The position numbers and the translations under genes were made by a program. This document shows positions 18,764 to 29,151 of a stretch of DNA of 39,808 nucleotides, in pieces. The DNA is taken from NCBI RefSeq assembly GCF_902499335.1, contig NZ_CABVQK010000029.1:1-39808 (forward strand), written 5' to 3'. Within the stretch, counting starts at the first letter, position 1. Every line of letters begins with the position of its first letter. The notes beneath the pieces are model-generated. The model ran no database searches, was not told where the DNA came from, and saw nothing but the letters and a program-made list of their open reading frames with translations. The stretch is from Burkholderia lata. GTDB lineage: Bacteria; Pseudomonadota; Gammaproteobacteria; Burkholderiales; Burkholderiaceae.

Positions 18764-19705
18764 TCAGTCGTTGAGCGTGAGCGACAGCACCTTCACGACC
18801 AGCTCCGAATAGCTGATGCCGACCGCGCGCGCGGCCTTCGGCGGCAGCGAGTGGTCGGTCATGCCCGGCGCGGTGTTCACTTCCAGGAAGTACGCGTTGC
18901 CGTCGGCGTCGAGCATGAAGTCCGCGCGGCCCCAGTCGGTGCAGCCGAGCACGTCGAACGCACGGCGCGCGACGCGCTTGAGCTCCGCTTCCTTGTCGGC
19001 GGGCAGCCCGCACGGAATCAGGTATTGCGTGTCGTCGGCGATGTACTTCGCGTGATAGTCGTAGAACTCGCCGGCCGGCACGATCTTGATCACCGGCAGG
19101 TCGAGATCGCCGGCGATGCAGGCGGTGTATTCGCCGCCGCCTTCGATGCTCTTCTCGACGATCACGATCGGGTCATGCGTCGCGGCTTCCGCGAGTGCAG
19201 CCGGCAGCGCATCGGCCGTCTTCACCTTCAGCACCGCGACGCTCGAGCCTTCGCTCGCCGGTTTCACGAACAGCGGCAGGCCGAGCTTCGCGACGATGTC
19301 CGTCGCGCGCGCGGCGAGGTCGTCGCCGCGCAGCACCGTCTCGAACGGCGGCGTCGGCACGCCGGTCTGCTGCCACACGAGCTTCGTGCGGAACTTGTCG
19401 AGGCCGAGCGCCGACCCGAGCACGCCGCTGCCCGTGTAGCGAATGCCGTAGAAATCGAGCGCGCCCTGGATCTGGCCGTTCTCGCCGTAGCCGCCGTGCA
19501 GTGCGTTGAACGCGCGCACGAACCCTTCGTCCTTCAGCGCCGCCAGCGGGCGCTCGGCCGGGTCGAACGGGTGCGCGTCGATGCCCGCGTCGCGCAGGCC
19601 CTGCAGCACGAGCTTGCCCGACGTGAGCGACACCTCGCGCTCCGAGGACTCGCCGCCGAACAACACCGCCACCTTGCCGAAACGTTTCGGATCAATCCCG
19701 CTCAT
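18764..19705 (-). CDS. ddlB: D-alanine--D-alanine ligase
   Basis: A 313-residue ATP-grasp ligase making the D-Ala-D-Ala dipeptide used by MurF. Motifs visible are VLFGGESSEREVSL at the N-terminus, LHGGYGENG, KPASEGSSVAV in the ATP-grasp region, and FLEVNTAPGMTDHSL near the C-terminus. ATG 19705 gives the family-typical start; it falls one base beyond the murC stop. The position between murC and ftsQ is that of ddlB in other dcw clusters. Confidence 0.97.
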   Translation of the reverse strand: MSGIDPKRFGKVAVLFGGESSEREVSLTSGKLVLQGLRDAGIDAHPFDPAERPLAALKDEGFVRAFNALHGGYGENGQIQGALDFYGIRYTGSGVLGSALGLDKFRTKLVWQQTGVPTPPFETVLRGDDLAARATDIVAKLGLPLFVKPASEGSSVAVLKVKTADALPAALAEAATHDPIVIVEKSIEGGGEYTACIAGDLDLPVIKIVPAGEFYDYHAKYIADDTQYLIPCGLPADKEAELKRVARRAFDVLGCTDWGRADFMLDADGNAYFLEVNTAPGMTDHSLPPKAARAVGISYSELVVKVLSLTLND

Positions 19706-19706
19706 G

Positions 19707-21100
<1,394 letters not shown>

Positions 21101-21104
<4 letters not shown>

Positions 21105-22204
21105 TGCAGTTCTTCCAGGTTCGCGCCGGCCGCCTTCGCGCATACGCGCGCGACTTCGTCGGTGGCCTCGGGCTTCGCCAGCGAGCGCGAACGTTCCGCC
21201 ATTTCCGCGAGCGACGCCCGCGACTGGCCGCGCAACCAGTCGGCGAGCAGCTCCGCCGACAGGTCGCGTTGTTGCACCAATACCGCCCCGCCCGCATCGG
21301 CGAGGAACGCGGCGTTGTTCGTCTGGTGATCGTCGACCGCATACGGGAACGGCACGAACAGCGCCGCCACGCCCACCGCCGCGATTTCCGACACCGTCAT
21401 CGCGCCCGACCGGCAGATCACGAGATCCGCCGCCGCATACGCGGCCGCCATGTCGTCGATGAACGGCACGAGCCGCACGTCTTCGCCGGCCGCGAAACCG
21501 GCCGCTTCGTAATTCGCCTTCAGCGCGTCGATGTGCTTCGCGCCGGCCTGGTGCACGATGCGCGGGCGTTCGCCCGGCGTCAGCATCGCCAGCGCGCGCG
21601 GCACGACTTCGTTCAGCGCGGCCGCACCGAGGCTGCCGCCGACGACCAGCACGTTCAGCGGGCCGCTGCGCGATGCATAGCGTGCTTTGGGCGCTTCCGT
21701 GCGCGCAAGTTCCGCGCGAATCGGGTTACCCGTCCATTCCGCGTGCGGCAGCGCGCCGGGGAACGCGACGAGCACGCGTTTCGCAAATTTCGCGAGCACC
21801 TTGTTCGTCAGGCCCGCGATCGAATTCTGTTCATGCAGCACGAGCGGACGGCCCGACAGTGCAGTCATCACACCCGCCGGGAACGTGATGTAGCCGCCCA
21901 TTCCGAGCACGACGTCGGGCCGCACGCGGCGCAGCGCCGCGAGGCTCTGCCCGCATGCGCGCAGCAGGTTGAACGGCAGCGTCAGCTTGGTCTTCAGGCC
22001 CTTGCCGCGCAGCCCGCCGAACCGCACGTACTCCATCGGAATGCCGTGCTTCGGCACGAGCGTCGCTTCCATCCCGGCCGGATTTCCGAGCCACACGACG
22101 CGCCAGCCCGCCGCTTCCATCCGGTGCGCGACCGCGAGCCCCGGGAACACGTGGCCCCCGGTGCCGCCTGCCATCACCATCAGCGTGCGTTGCGACGCGG
22201 TCAT
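21101..22204 (-). CDS. murG: Undecaprenyl-PP-MurNAc-pentapeptide GlcNAc transferase MurG
   Basis: A 367-residue GT28 glycosyltransferase that converts lipid I to lipid II on the inner face of the membrane. The glycine-rich loop MAGGTGGHVFPGLAVA begins at residue 11; VLGMGGYITFPAG and VVGGSLGA loops and the donor-site ICRSGAMTVSEIAAVG with DDHQTNNA are all conserved. ATG 22204 overlaps the ftsW stop (ATGA), and the stop overlaps the murC ATG, so it is coupled on both sides. Confidence 0.97.
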
Positions 22205-23484
22205 ACCTTTCCTCCGCGCATCAGCACCCGGTTTTCGTAGTCGACCCGCAGCAGCACCGCGAGCGCAACGCAGTTCAGCAAGATGCCCGAGCCGCCGTAG
22301 CTCACGAGCGGCAGCGTCAGGCCCTTGGTCGGCAGCAGCCCGAGGTTCACGCCCATGTTGATGAAGGTCTGCGCGCCGAACCAGATGCCGATGCCCTTCG
22401 CGGTGAGGCCCGCGAACGTGCGATCGAGCGCGAGCGCCTGGCGACCGATCTCGAACGCGCGGCGCACGATCCAGTAGAACAGCAGGATCACGACCAGCAC
22501 GCCGACGAAACCGAGCTCCTCTCCGATCACCGCGAGGATGAAGTCGGTATGCGCTTCCGGCAGGTAGTTCAGCTTCTCGACGCTGCCGCCGAGACCGACG
22601 CCGAACCACTCGCCGCGGCCGAACGCGATCAGCGAGTGCGTGAGCTGGTACGCCTTGCCCTGCGCATAGCGCTCGTCCCATGGATCCAGATACGCGAAGA
22701 TCCGCTCGCGACGCCACGGCGACAGCCACACCAGCATCGTAAAGGTGCCGACCGCCGTCGCGACGAGGCCGCCGAACAGCTTGCCGTTCACGCCGCCGAG
22801 GAACAGCACGCCCATCGCGATCGCCGCGACCACCATGAACGCGCCCATGTCCGGCTCGAGCAGCAGCAGCGCGCCGACCAGGCCGACCGCGAATGCCATC
22901 GGCAGGAAGCCCTTGGCGAAGCTCTGCATGTATTCCTGCTTGCGCACCGTGTAGTTCGCCGCGTAGATCGTCACCGCGAGCTTCATGATTTCCGATGGCT
23001 GCATGTTCGTGATGCCGAGCGGAATCCAGCGGCGTGCACCGTTCACGCCCTTGCCGACGTGCGGGATCAGCACGATCACGAGGCTGACGAGTGCGATCAG
23101 GAAGAGATGCGGCGCGTACTTGTCCCACGTCGACACCGGCACACGGAACGCGATCACCGCCGCGATGAATGCGACGACGAGCGAGATGCAGTGACGCATC
23201 AGGAACGCGTAATCGTGATACGACGCGTATTTCGGCGAATCGGGCATTGCGATCGACGCCGAATACACCATCACGACGCCGAGCCCGAGCAGCGCGATCG
23301 CGACCCACAGCAGCGAGTAGTCGAAGTCGAGCATCCGCGAACGGCTCGGGCGCACGCCGTTGACGACGCTCGCGAGGCCGCCCGTCGCGGCACGCGTGGC
23401 GGACGCGACACGGCCGCCCGCGGCATTGCCGCCGGTGTCGCGGCGATCGTTGAAACGGGACACGAGGCGATCGGACCAGCTCAT
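22201..23484 (-). CDS. ftsW: Peptidoglycan glycosyltransferase FtsW
   Basis: A 427-residue SEDS-family polytopic enzyme that polymerises lipid II at the septum with FtsI. After a roughly 50-residue basic, Ser/Arg-rich cytoplasmic N-terminus there are about ten membrane helices. Conserved SEDS segments include GARRWIPLG, QPSEIMKLA, LEPDMGAF (with the catalytic-type Asp) and the C-terminal KGLTLPLVSYGGSGI. Its ATG overlaps the murD stop and its stop overlaps the murG ATG. Confidence 0.96.
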   Translation of the reverse strand: MSWSDRLVSRFNDRRDTGGNAAGGRVASATRAATGGLASVVNGVRPSRSRMLDFDYSLLWVAIALLGLGVVMVYSASIAMPDSPKYASYHDYAFLMRHCISLVVAFIAAVIAFRVPVSTWDKYAPHLFLIALVSLVIVLIPHVGKGVNGARRWIPLGITNMQPSEIMKLAVTIYAANYTVRKQEYMQSFAKGFLPMAFAVGLVGALLLLEPDMGAFMVVAAIAMGVLFLGGVNGKLFGGLVATAVGTFTMLVWLSPWRRERIFAYLDPWDERYAQGKAYQLTHSLIAFGRGEWFGVGLGGSVEKLNYLPEAHTDFILAVIGEELGFVGVLVVILLFYWIVRRAFEIGRQALALDRTFAGLTAKGIGIWFGAQTFINMGVNLGLLPTKGLTLPLVSYGGSGILLNCVALAVLLRVDYENRVLMRGGKV

Positions 23485-25007
23485 GGCGTCGCTCCTTTGT
23501 CGATGGCGATTTCGTCGACCGCCGCGCGGAACACATCCGCGCGATGGGCGTAGTTCCTGAACATGTCGAGGCTCGCGCAGGCGGGCGACAGCAGCACCGC
23601 ATCGCCGGGCTCCGCGAGGTCGGCCGCCGCGTGCACCGCGCCTTCGAGCGTCGCGTGGTCGGCGAGCGGCACGCCGGTTTCGGCGAGCGTGTCGCGGATC
23701 GCCGGCGCGTCGCGGCCGATCAGCATCACCGCGCGGCACCAGCGCGCGACCGGCGCAACCAGCGGCGCGAAATCCTGTCCCTTGCCGTCGCCGCCCGCGA
23801 TCAGCACGATCTTCTGCGCGAGCCCGTCGAGCGCGGCAACCGTCGCGCCGACGTTCGTGCCCTTGCTGTCGTCGACGTAGTCCACGTCGTCGATCGTCGC
23901 GATCACTTCGACGCGATGCGCCTCGCCGCGGTATTCGCGCAGCGCGTGCAGCAGCGGCGCGGCCGGCAGGTCGATCGCACGGGCGAGCGCGAATGCGGCC
24001 AGCGCGTTCGCCGCGTTGTGCAGCCCGCGGATACGCAGTGCATCGGCCGGCATCAGGCGCTTCTGCGCGATGTCGGGCGTATGCGCGGCGTCGCGCTTGC
24101 GCCGGCGGGTCGTCGTCGCTGCTTCGTCCGGTGCGTCGCGATCGACGGCTTCGACCAGCCACGCGATGCCGTTGTCGCGCGACAGCCCGTAGTCGCCGTC
24201 CTGCACCGGTTCGTTCAGGCCGAACGTGACCGTGCGCGGCGCATCGGCCGCGCCGGCTGCCGGCGCGAACTTCATCACGGCCGCATCGTCGCGGTTCAGC
24301 ACGCGCGTGGTCGTCGCGCCGAAGATCCGGCCCTTTGCCTGCGCATACGCGTCGAAGCTGCCGTGCCAGTCGAGGTGGTCCTGCGTGATGTTGAGGATCG
24401 CGGCCGCATCGGGCGCGAACGTGCGCGCGGTCTCGAGCTGGAAGCTCGACAGTTCGAGTACCCATACGTCGGGCAACGCGGTTTCGTCGATCGCGCCGGC
24501 GAGCCGGTCGAGCATCGCCGGGCTGATGTTGCCCGCGACGGCAACCTTCTTGCCCGAGCGCTGGCACAGCAGGCCCGTGAGACTCGTCGTCGTGGTCTTG
24601 CCGTTGGTACCCGTGATCGCGAGCACCTTCGGCTGGTAACCGCTCGTGCCGAGCGCGCGCAGCGCCTGCGCGAAGAATTCCAGCTCACCCCACACCGCGA
24701 CGCCACGTTCGTTCGCGGCCGCGACCAGCGCCGCGAGTGCCGGTTCGAGCGGCGACAGCCCGGGGCTCAGCCCGACGAGCTCGACGCCACCGTCGAGCAG
24801 CGCAGGCGTGAACGCCCCGCCGACGAATTCCGCATCGATGCCTTCGGCGTGCAGCGCGGCAAGGTTCGGCGGCGCCTCGCGGGTATCGGCAATACGCAGC
24901 CGGCACCCGTGCCTCGCGCACCATCGCGCGATCGCGAGACCCGATTCCCCGAGCCCCAGTACGAGCACCATCGGCCGTTGCCGATCTCCAAACATCTCGC
25001 CAGACAT
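23481..25007 (-). CDS. murD: UDP-N-acetylmuramoylalanine--D-glutamate ligase
   Basis: A 508-residue Mur ligase adding D-Glu. The N-terminal LVLGLGESGLAIARWCARHG fits the UDP-binding domain, GTNGKTTTT is at 133-141, and the central domain has VLELSSFQLE and NITQDHLDWHG. The C-terminal domain has VDDSKGTNVGAT and SPACASLDMFRNYAHR. It is about 70 residues longer than E. coli MurD. Much of the excess is a charged insert around 289-316 (rich in Asp, then RRRKR) before the conserved GLHNAANALAA. Start ATG 25007 has AAGG upstream; ATG 24995 is an alternative. Its stop overlaps ftsW. Confidence 0.95.
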   Translation of the reverse strand: MSGEMFGDRQRPMVLVLGLGESGLAIARWCARHGCRLRIADTREAPPNLAALHAEGIDAEFVGGAFTPALLDGGVELVGLSPGLSPLEPALAALVAAANERGVAVWGELEFFAQALRALGTSGYQPKVLAITGTNGKTTTTSLTGLLCQRSGKKVAVAGNISPAMLDRLAGAIDETALPDVWVLELSSFQLETARTFAPDAAAILNITQDHLDWHGSFDAYAQAKGRIFGATTTRVLNRDDAAVMKFAPAAGAADAPRTVTFGLNEPVQDGDYGLSRDNGIAWLVEAVDRDAPDEAATTTRRRKRDAAHTPDIAQKRLMPADALRIRGLHNAANALAAFALARAIDLPAAPLLHALREYRGEAHRVEVIATIDDVDYVDDSKGTNVGATVAALDGLAQKIVLIAGGDGKGQDFAPLVAPVARWCRAVMLIGRDAPAIRDTLAETGVPLADHATLEGAVHAAADLAEPGDAVLLSPACASLDMFRNYAHRADVFRAAVDEIAIDKGATP

Positions 25008-25023
25008 CCTTGTTACCTTTCCT

Positions 25024-26193
25024 TTACCGCAGCTTGAGGGTGGTCAAACCGAACAGGCACAGCATCAGCGTGATGATCCAGAAACGCACGACCACCTGCG
25101 TTTCCTTCCAGCCGGACAATTCGAAATGGTGATGCAGCGGCGCCATCTTCAGCAGACGCCGCCCTTCGCCGTAGCGCTTTTTCGTGTACTTGAACCACGA
25201 AACCTGCAGCATCACCGACAGCGTTTCCGCGACGAAGATGCCGCCCATGATGAAGAGCACGATTTCCTGGCGCACGATCACCGCGATCGTGCCGAGCGCG
25301 CCGCCGAGCGCCAGCGCGCCGACGTCGCCCATGAACACCTGCGCGGGGTGCGTGTTGTACCAGAGGAACGCGAGCCCTGCCCCGCCCATCGCGGAACAGA
25401 AGATCAGCAATTCGCCCGCGCCCGGGATGTGCGGGAACAGCAGGTATTTTGAATAGACCGCGCTGCCCATCACGTACGCGAACACACCCAGCGACGCGCC
25501 GACCAGCACGACCGGCATGATCACGAGACCGTCAAGGCCGTCGGTCAGGTTCACCGCATTGCTCGCGCCGACGATCACGAAGTACGTCAGCACGATGAAG
25601 CCCCAGACGCCGAGCGGATAGCTGATCGACTTCAGGAACGGCAGCATCAGGTCGGCGCGTGCCGGCAGCCCCATCGACAGGCCGCTCCTCACCCACGCCA
25701 TGAACAGGTCGAACACGCGCACGTTGTTCGCTTCGGACACGCTGAACGCGAGGTAGACGGCCGCGAACAGCCCGATCACCGACTGCCAGAAATACTTCTC
25801 GCGCGACGACATCCCGCGCGGGTCCTTGTGGACGACCTTGCGGTAATCGTCGACCCAGCCGATCACGCCGAAACCGAACGTGACGAGCATCACGATCCAG
25901 ATGAAACGGTTCGTCAGGTCGCCCCACAGCAGCGTCGCGACCGCGATGCCGATCAGGATCAGCACGCCGCCCATCGTCGGCGTGCCGGACTTGACCAGGT
26001 GCGTCTGCGGACCGTCCTTGCGCACGGCCTGACCGACCTTCATTTGCGTCAGCTTGCGGATCACCCACGGTCCGCACACGAGCCCGATCCCGAGCGCGGT
26101 GATGGTGGCCATCACCGCACGGAACGTGAGGTACGTGAACAAGCGCAAAAAGCTTGCGTCTCCTTGCAGCCATTGCGCCAGCGCCAGCAGCAT
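25024..26193 (-). CDS. mraY: Phospho-MurNAc-pentapeptide transferase MraY
   Basis: A 389-residue polytopic inner-membrane enzyme that attaches phospho-MurNAc-pentapeptide to undecaprenyl phosphate, giving lipid I. Family motifs are TPTMGGVLIL, GWVDDYRK with D115-D116, NLTDGLDGL (215-223), GDVGALALGG and the MAPLHHHFE motif with H354-H356. About ten hydrophobic helices are apparent. It is separated by 16 bases from both murF and murD. Confidence 0.98.
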   Translation of the reverse strand: MLLALAQWLQGDASFLRLFTYLTFRAVMATITALGIGLVCGPWVIRKLTQMKVGQAVRKDGPQTHLVKSGTPTMGGVLILIGIAVATLLWGDLTNRFIWIVMLVTFGFGVIGWVDDYRKVVHKDPRGMSSREKYFWQSVIGLFAAVYLAFSVSEANNVRVFDLFMAWVRSGLSMGLPARADLMLPFLKSISYPLGVWGFIVLTYFVIVGASNAVNLTDGLDGLVIMPVVLVGASLGVFAYVMGSAVYSKYLLFPHIPGAGELLIFCSAMGGAGLAFLWYNTHPAQVFMGDVGALALGGALGTIAVIVRQEIVLFIMGGIFVAETLSVMLQVSWFKYTKKRYGEGRRLLKMAPLHHHFELSGWKETQVVVRFWIITLMLCLFGLTTLKLR

Positions 26194-26209
26194 GCTTCCT
26201 TCCTTCTAC

Positions 26210-27616
26210 TCAGTGTGCAGCGGGCGCCGTGCCCGCTGCGGGTTGGTTCGTCAACGCGTCGACCACGCGCTCCATCTTCATGTACCGCGAGCCCTTCACG
26301 AGCAGCGTCGCCTGCGCGCCGTAGCCCGCCGCGAGCAGTGCGCCGACCAGCGCGCCGACGTCATCGAAATGACGGGCCGTGTCGCCGTACGCCGTGCAGG
26401 CATCGCGCGACGCGTCGCCAAGCGCGAACAGCGCGTCGATCCCGCGCTCGCGCGCGTATGCACCGACCTCGCGATGGAAGGCCGGCCCTTCGTCGCCGAC
26501 CTCGCCCATGTCGCCGATCACCAGCACGCGCGGCGCCGGCTGCGCGGCGAGCACGTCGATCGCGGCACGCATCGAGTCGGGATTCGCGTTGTACGTATCG
26601 TCGACGACCGTCGCACCCGCGAGGCTGCCTGCGATCGCCTGCTTCACCTGCAGCCGGCCCTTGACCGGCTCGAACGATTCGAGGCCCTGCTTGATCGCCG
26701 ACAGCGCGACGCCGGCGCCCAGCGCCGCGGCCGTCGCGGCCAGCGCGTTGCGCGCGTTGTGCTCGCCGAGCGCGCGCAACCGCACCGTGACGGTGCCCGC
26801 GGGCGTATCGATCGCGAGTTCGCCGCCGTGCAGACGGCCCGTGACCTGCGCGTCGTTCTGCCGTTCGGCATCGTGCAGCGCGAAATCGAGGATCCGGTTG
26901 CCGGTCGCCGCGACGCGCCAGATACCCGCGTACGCGTCATCGGCCGGGAACACCGCAATGCCGTCCGGCGGCAGCGCGTGAATCACGGCCGCATGTTCGA
27001 GCGCGACGGCTTCGACCGTCGCCATGAACTCCTGGTGCTCGCGCTGCGCGTTGTTGACGAGCGCGACCGTCGGCGCCGTGAGGCGCGCGAGGACTTCGGT
27101 CTCGCCCGGGTGGTTCATCCCGATCTCGATCACCGCGAGACGATGCGCGGCCGACAGGCGCAGCAGCGTCAGCGGCAGGCCGACGTCGTTGTTCAGGTTG
27201 CCGGCCGTCGCGAGCCGTGCGTCGGCGCCGACCGCCGCCGCGAAGATCGACGCGATCATTTCCTTGACGGTCGTCTTGCCGTTGCTGCCCGTCACCGCGA
27301 CGAGCGGCAGCGCGAATCGTTTGCGCCAGCCATGCGCAAGCGCGCCGAGTGCGGCACGCGTTTCACCGCCTTCGATCGCCGGGATCGTGACGCCCGCCGG
27401 CACGTGCGCGACCAGCGCCGCAGCAGCACCGCGTGCAGCAACGTCGCCGAGGAAGTCGTGCGCGTCGAAGCGCTCGCCTTTCAGTGCGACGAACAGGTCG
27501 CCGGGGCCGGCCGTGCGGCTGTCCGTCGACACACGGTCGAACGTGACGCCCGCGTCGCCGTGGACGGTCGCGCCGGGGATCAGGCGAGCGGCTTCGTCGA
27601 GACTGAGCATCGTCAT
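26210..27616 (-). CDS. murF: UDP-MurNAc-tripeptide--D-Ala-D-Ala ligase
   Basis: A 468-residue Mur ligase that adds the D-Ala-D-Ala dipeptide supplied by Ddl. STDSRTAGPGDLFVALKGERFDAHDF at 30-55 is the typical N-terminal domain, GSNGKTT is at 110-116, and EIGMNHPGE and VVDDTYNANPDSM are conserved. The ATG at 27616 overlaps the murE stop as ATGA; ATG 27610 two codons later is an alternative start. Confidence 0.97.
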   Translation of the reverse strand: MTMLSLDEAARLIPGATVHGDAGVTFDRVSTDSRTAGPGDLFVALKGERFDAHDFLGDVAARGAAAALVAHVPAGVTIPAIEGGETRAALGALAHGWRKRFALPLVAVTGSNGKTTVKEMIASIFAAAVGADARLATAGNLNNDVGLPLTLLRLSAAHRLAVIEIGMNHPGETEVLARLTAPTVALVNNAQREHQEFMATVEAVALEHAAVIHALPPDGIAVFPADDAYAGIWRVAATGNRILDFALHDAERQNDAQVTGRLHGGELAIDTPAGTVTVRLRALGEHNARNALAATAAALGAGVALSAIKQGLESFEPVKGRLQVKQAIAGSLAGATVVDDTYNANPDSMRAAIDVLAAQPAPRVLVIGDMGEVGDEGPAFHREVGAYARERGIDALFALGDASRDACTAYGDTARHFDDVGALVGALLAAGYGAQATLLVKGSRYMKMERVVDALTNQPAAGTAPAAH

Positions 27617-29151
27617 TCGGCGCCTCCCTTGCCGTGCGTCGCGCGCGCTGCCAGCGCGAGCCGCGCGTGATCCTGGTCGGAGAACGTGCGTTTCTTGCCC
27701 ATGATTTCCTGCGTGGCCTCGTGGCCCTTGCCGGCCAGCACGACGACATCCTCGCGTGCCGCGCCACGCACGGCCTGCAGGATCGCGCTCGCGCGATCCT
27801 CGATACGGCGTGCGTGATCGGGCGCGGTCATGCCCGCGACGATCTGGTCGATGATGCGCTGCGGATCCTCGCTGCGCGGGTTGTCGCTCGTGACGACAGT
27901 TTCATCGGCGAACCGCTCCGCGATCGCGCCCATCAGCGGGCGCTTCGTCGCGTCGCGATCACCGCCGCAGCCGAACATGCAGACGAGCCGGCCGCCGCGC
28001 GCCGTGGCGATCGGGCGCAGCGCGTCGAGCGTCTTTTCGAGCGCGTCGGGCGTGTGTGCGTAGTCGATCACGACGAGCGGTTCGTCGTTCTGCAGCCGGC
28101 CGCCGAGCCGCTGCATCCGGCCGTTCACGGACTCGAGCCGTGCGATCTCGGTGAGCGCCGCATCGAACGGCACGTCGGCCGCGAGCAGCGAACCGAGCAC
28201 CGCGAGCAGGTTGCTGACGTTGAACGTGCCGAGCGTGCCGACCTCGACGTCGGCGTCGCCCCACGACGAACGCAGACGGAACGCCGTGCCGGTCGCGGTG
28301 GCGCGCACGTCGAGCGCGGCCAGTTCGCGATCGGCGTCAGGCGCCGGTGCGTCGCCGATCCCGTACGCGATCGTGCGCACGCGGCCGGCGAGTTTCTCGA
28401 GCAGGCGCCGGCCGGCTGCGTCGTCGCGGTTGACGACCGCCGCGCGCAGGCCGCGCCATGCGAACAGCTTCGCCTTCGCGGCCTCGTACGCATCGAACGT
28501 GCCGTGATAGTCGAGGTGATCCTGCGTGAGGTTCGTAAACACCGCGATGTCGAAGGCCGTACCGTTCACACGCCCCTGGTGCAGCGCGTGCGACGACACC
28601 TCCATCGCCACGGCCTTCGCGCCCGCGTCGCGCAATTGCGCGAGGCTGCGCTGCAGTTGCGGCGCATCGGGGGTCGTGAAACCCGTCGGCACGAGGTGGC
28701 CGGGCATCCCGCTGCCGAGCGTGCCGATCACCGCGCACGGCTGGTGCAGCGCCGTCAGCGCCGTAGCGATCCATTGCGTGCACGAGGTCTTCCCGTTCGT
28801 GCCGGTCACGCCCACCGCGAGCAGACTGTCGCTCGGATCGCCGTACCAGCCGCTGGCGATTTCGCCGGCGAGCTGGTCGAGCGCCGGCACGGCCAGTGCA
28901 ACGGGCACCCCAGGCGCAACGGCCAGCCCTTCCGGCTGATACAGCACGGCGGCCGCGCCACGCGCGACGGCGTCGGCAATGAAGGCACGATTGTCTGCCC
29001 CGTCGACGGCATACGCGACGAACACGTCGCCAGCCTTGAGGCTGCGCGTGTCGGCATGCAGTTGCGCTGCGGGGGCCACATGCTGACGCAGCCACGCAAG
29101 CGCGGCTGCGATCTGCTGATGCGCCGGATGGGAACTGCGAGCGGCGCTCAT
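27613..29151 (-). CDS. murE: UDP-MurNAc-L-Ala-D-Glu--meso-diaminopimelate ligase
   Basis: A 512-residue Mur ligase adding the third residue. GTNGKTS is at 117-123 and TTPDA, EVSSHALHQGRV, NLTQDHLDYHG and VIDYAHTPDALEKTL follow. The DNPR motif at 423-426 indicates meso-diaminopimelate rather than lysine specificity, as expected for a Gram-negative. The ATG overlaps the ftsI stop and its stop overlaps the murF ATG. Confidence 0.97.
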   Translation of the reverse strand: MSAARSSHPAHQQIAAALAWLRQHVAPAAQLHADTRSLKAGDVFVAYAVDGADNRAFIADAVARGAAAVLYQPEGLAVAPGVPVALAVPALDQLAGEIASGWYGDPSDSLLAVGVTGTNGKTSCTQWIATALTALHQPCAVIGTLGSGMPGHLVPTGFTTPDAPQLQRSLAQLRDAGAKAVAMEVSSHALHQGRVNGTAFDIAVFTNLTQDHLDYHGTFDAYEAAKAKLFAWRGLRAAVVNRDDAAGRRLLEKLAGRVRTIAYGIGDAPAPDADRELAALDVRATATGTAFRLRSSWGDADVEVGTLGTFNVSNLLAVLGSLLAADVPFDAALTEIARLESVNGRMQRLGGRLQNDEPLVVIDYAHTPDALEKTLDALRPIATARGGRLVCMFGCGGDRDATKRPLMGAIAERFADETVVTSDNPRSEDPQRIIDQIVAGMTAPDHARRIEDRASAILQAVRGAAREDVVVLAGKGHEATQEIMGKKRTFSDQDHARLALAARATHGKGGAE

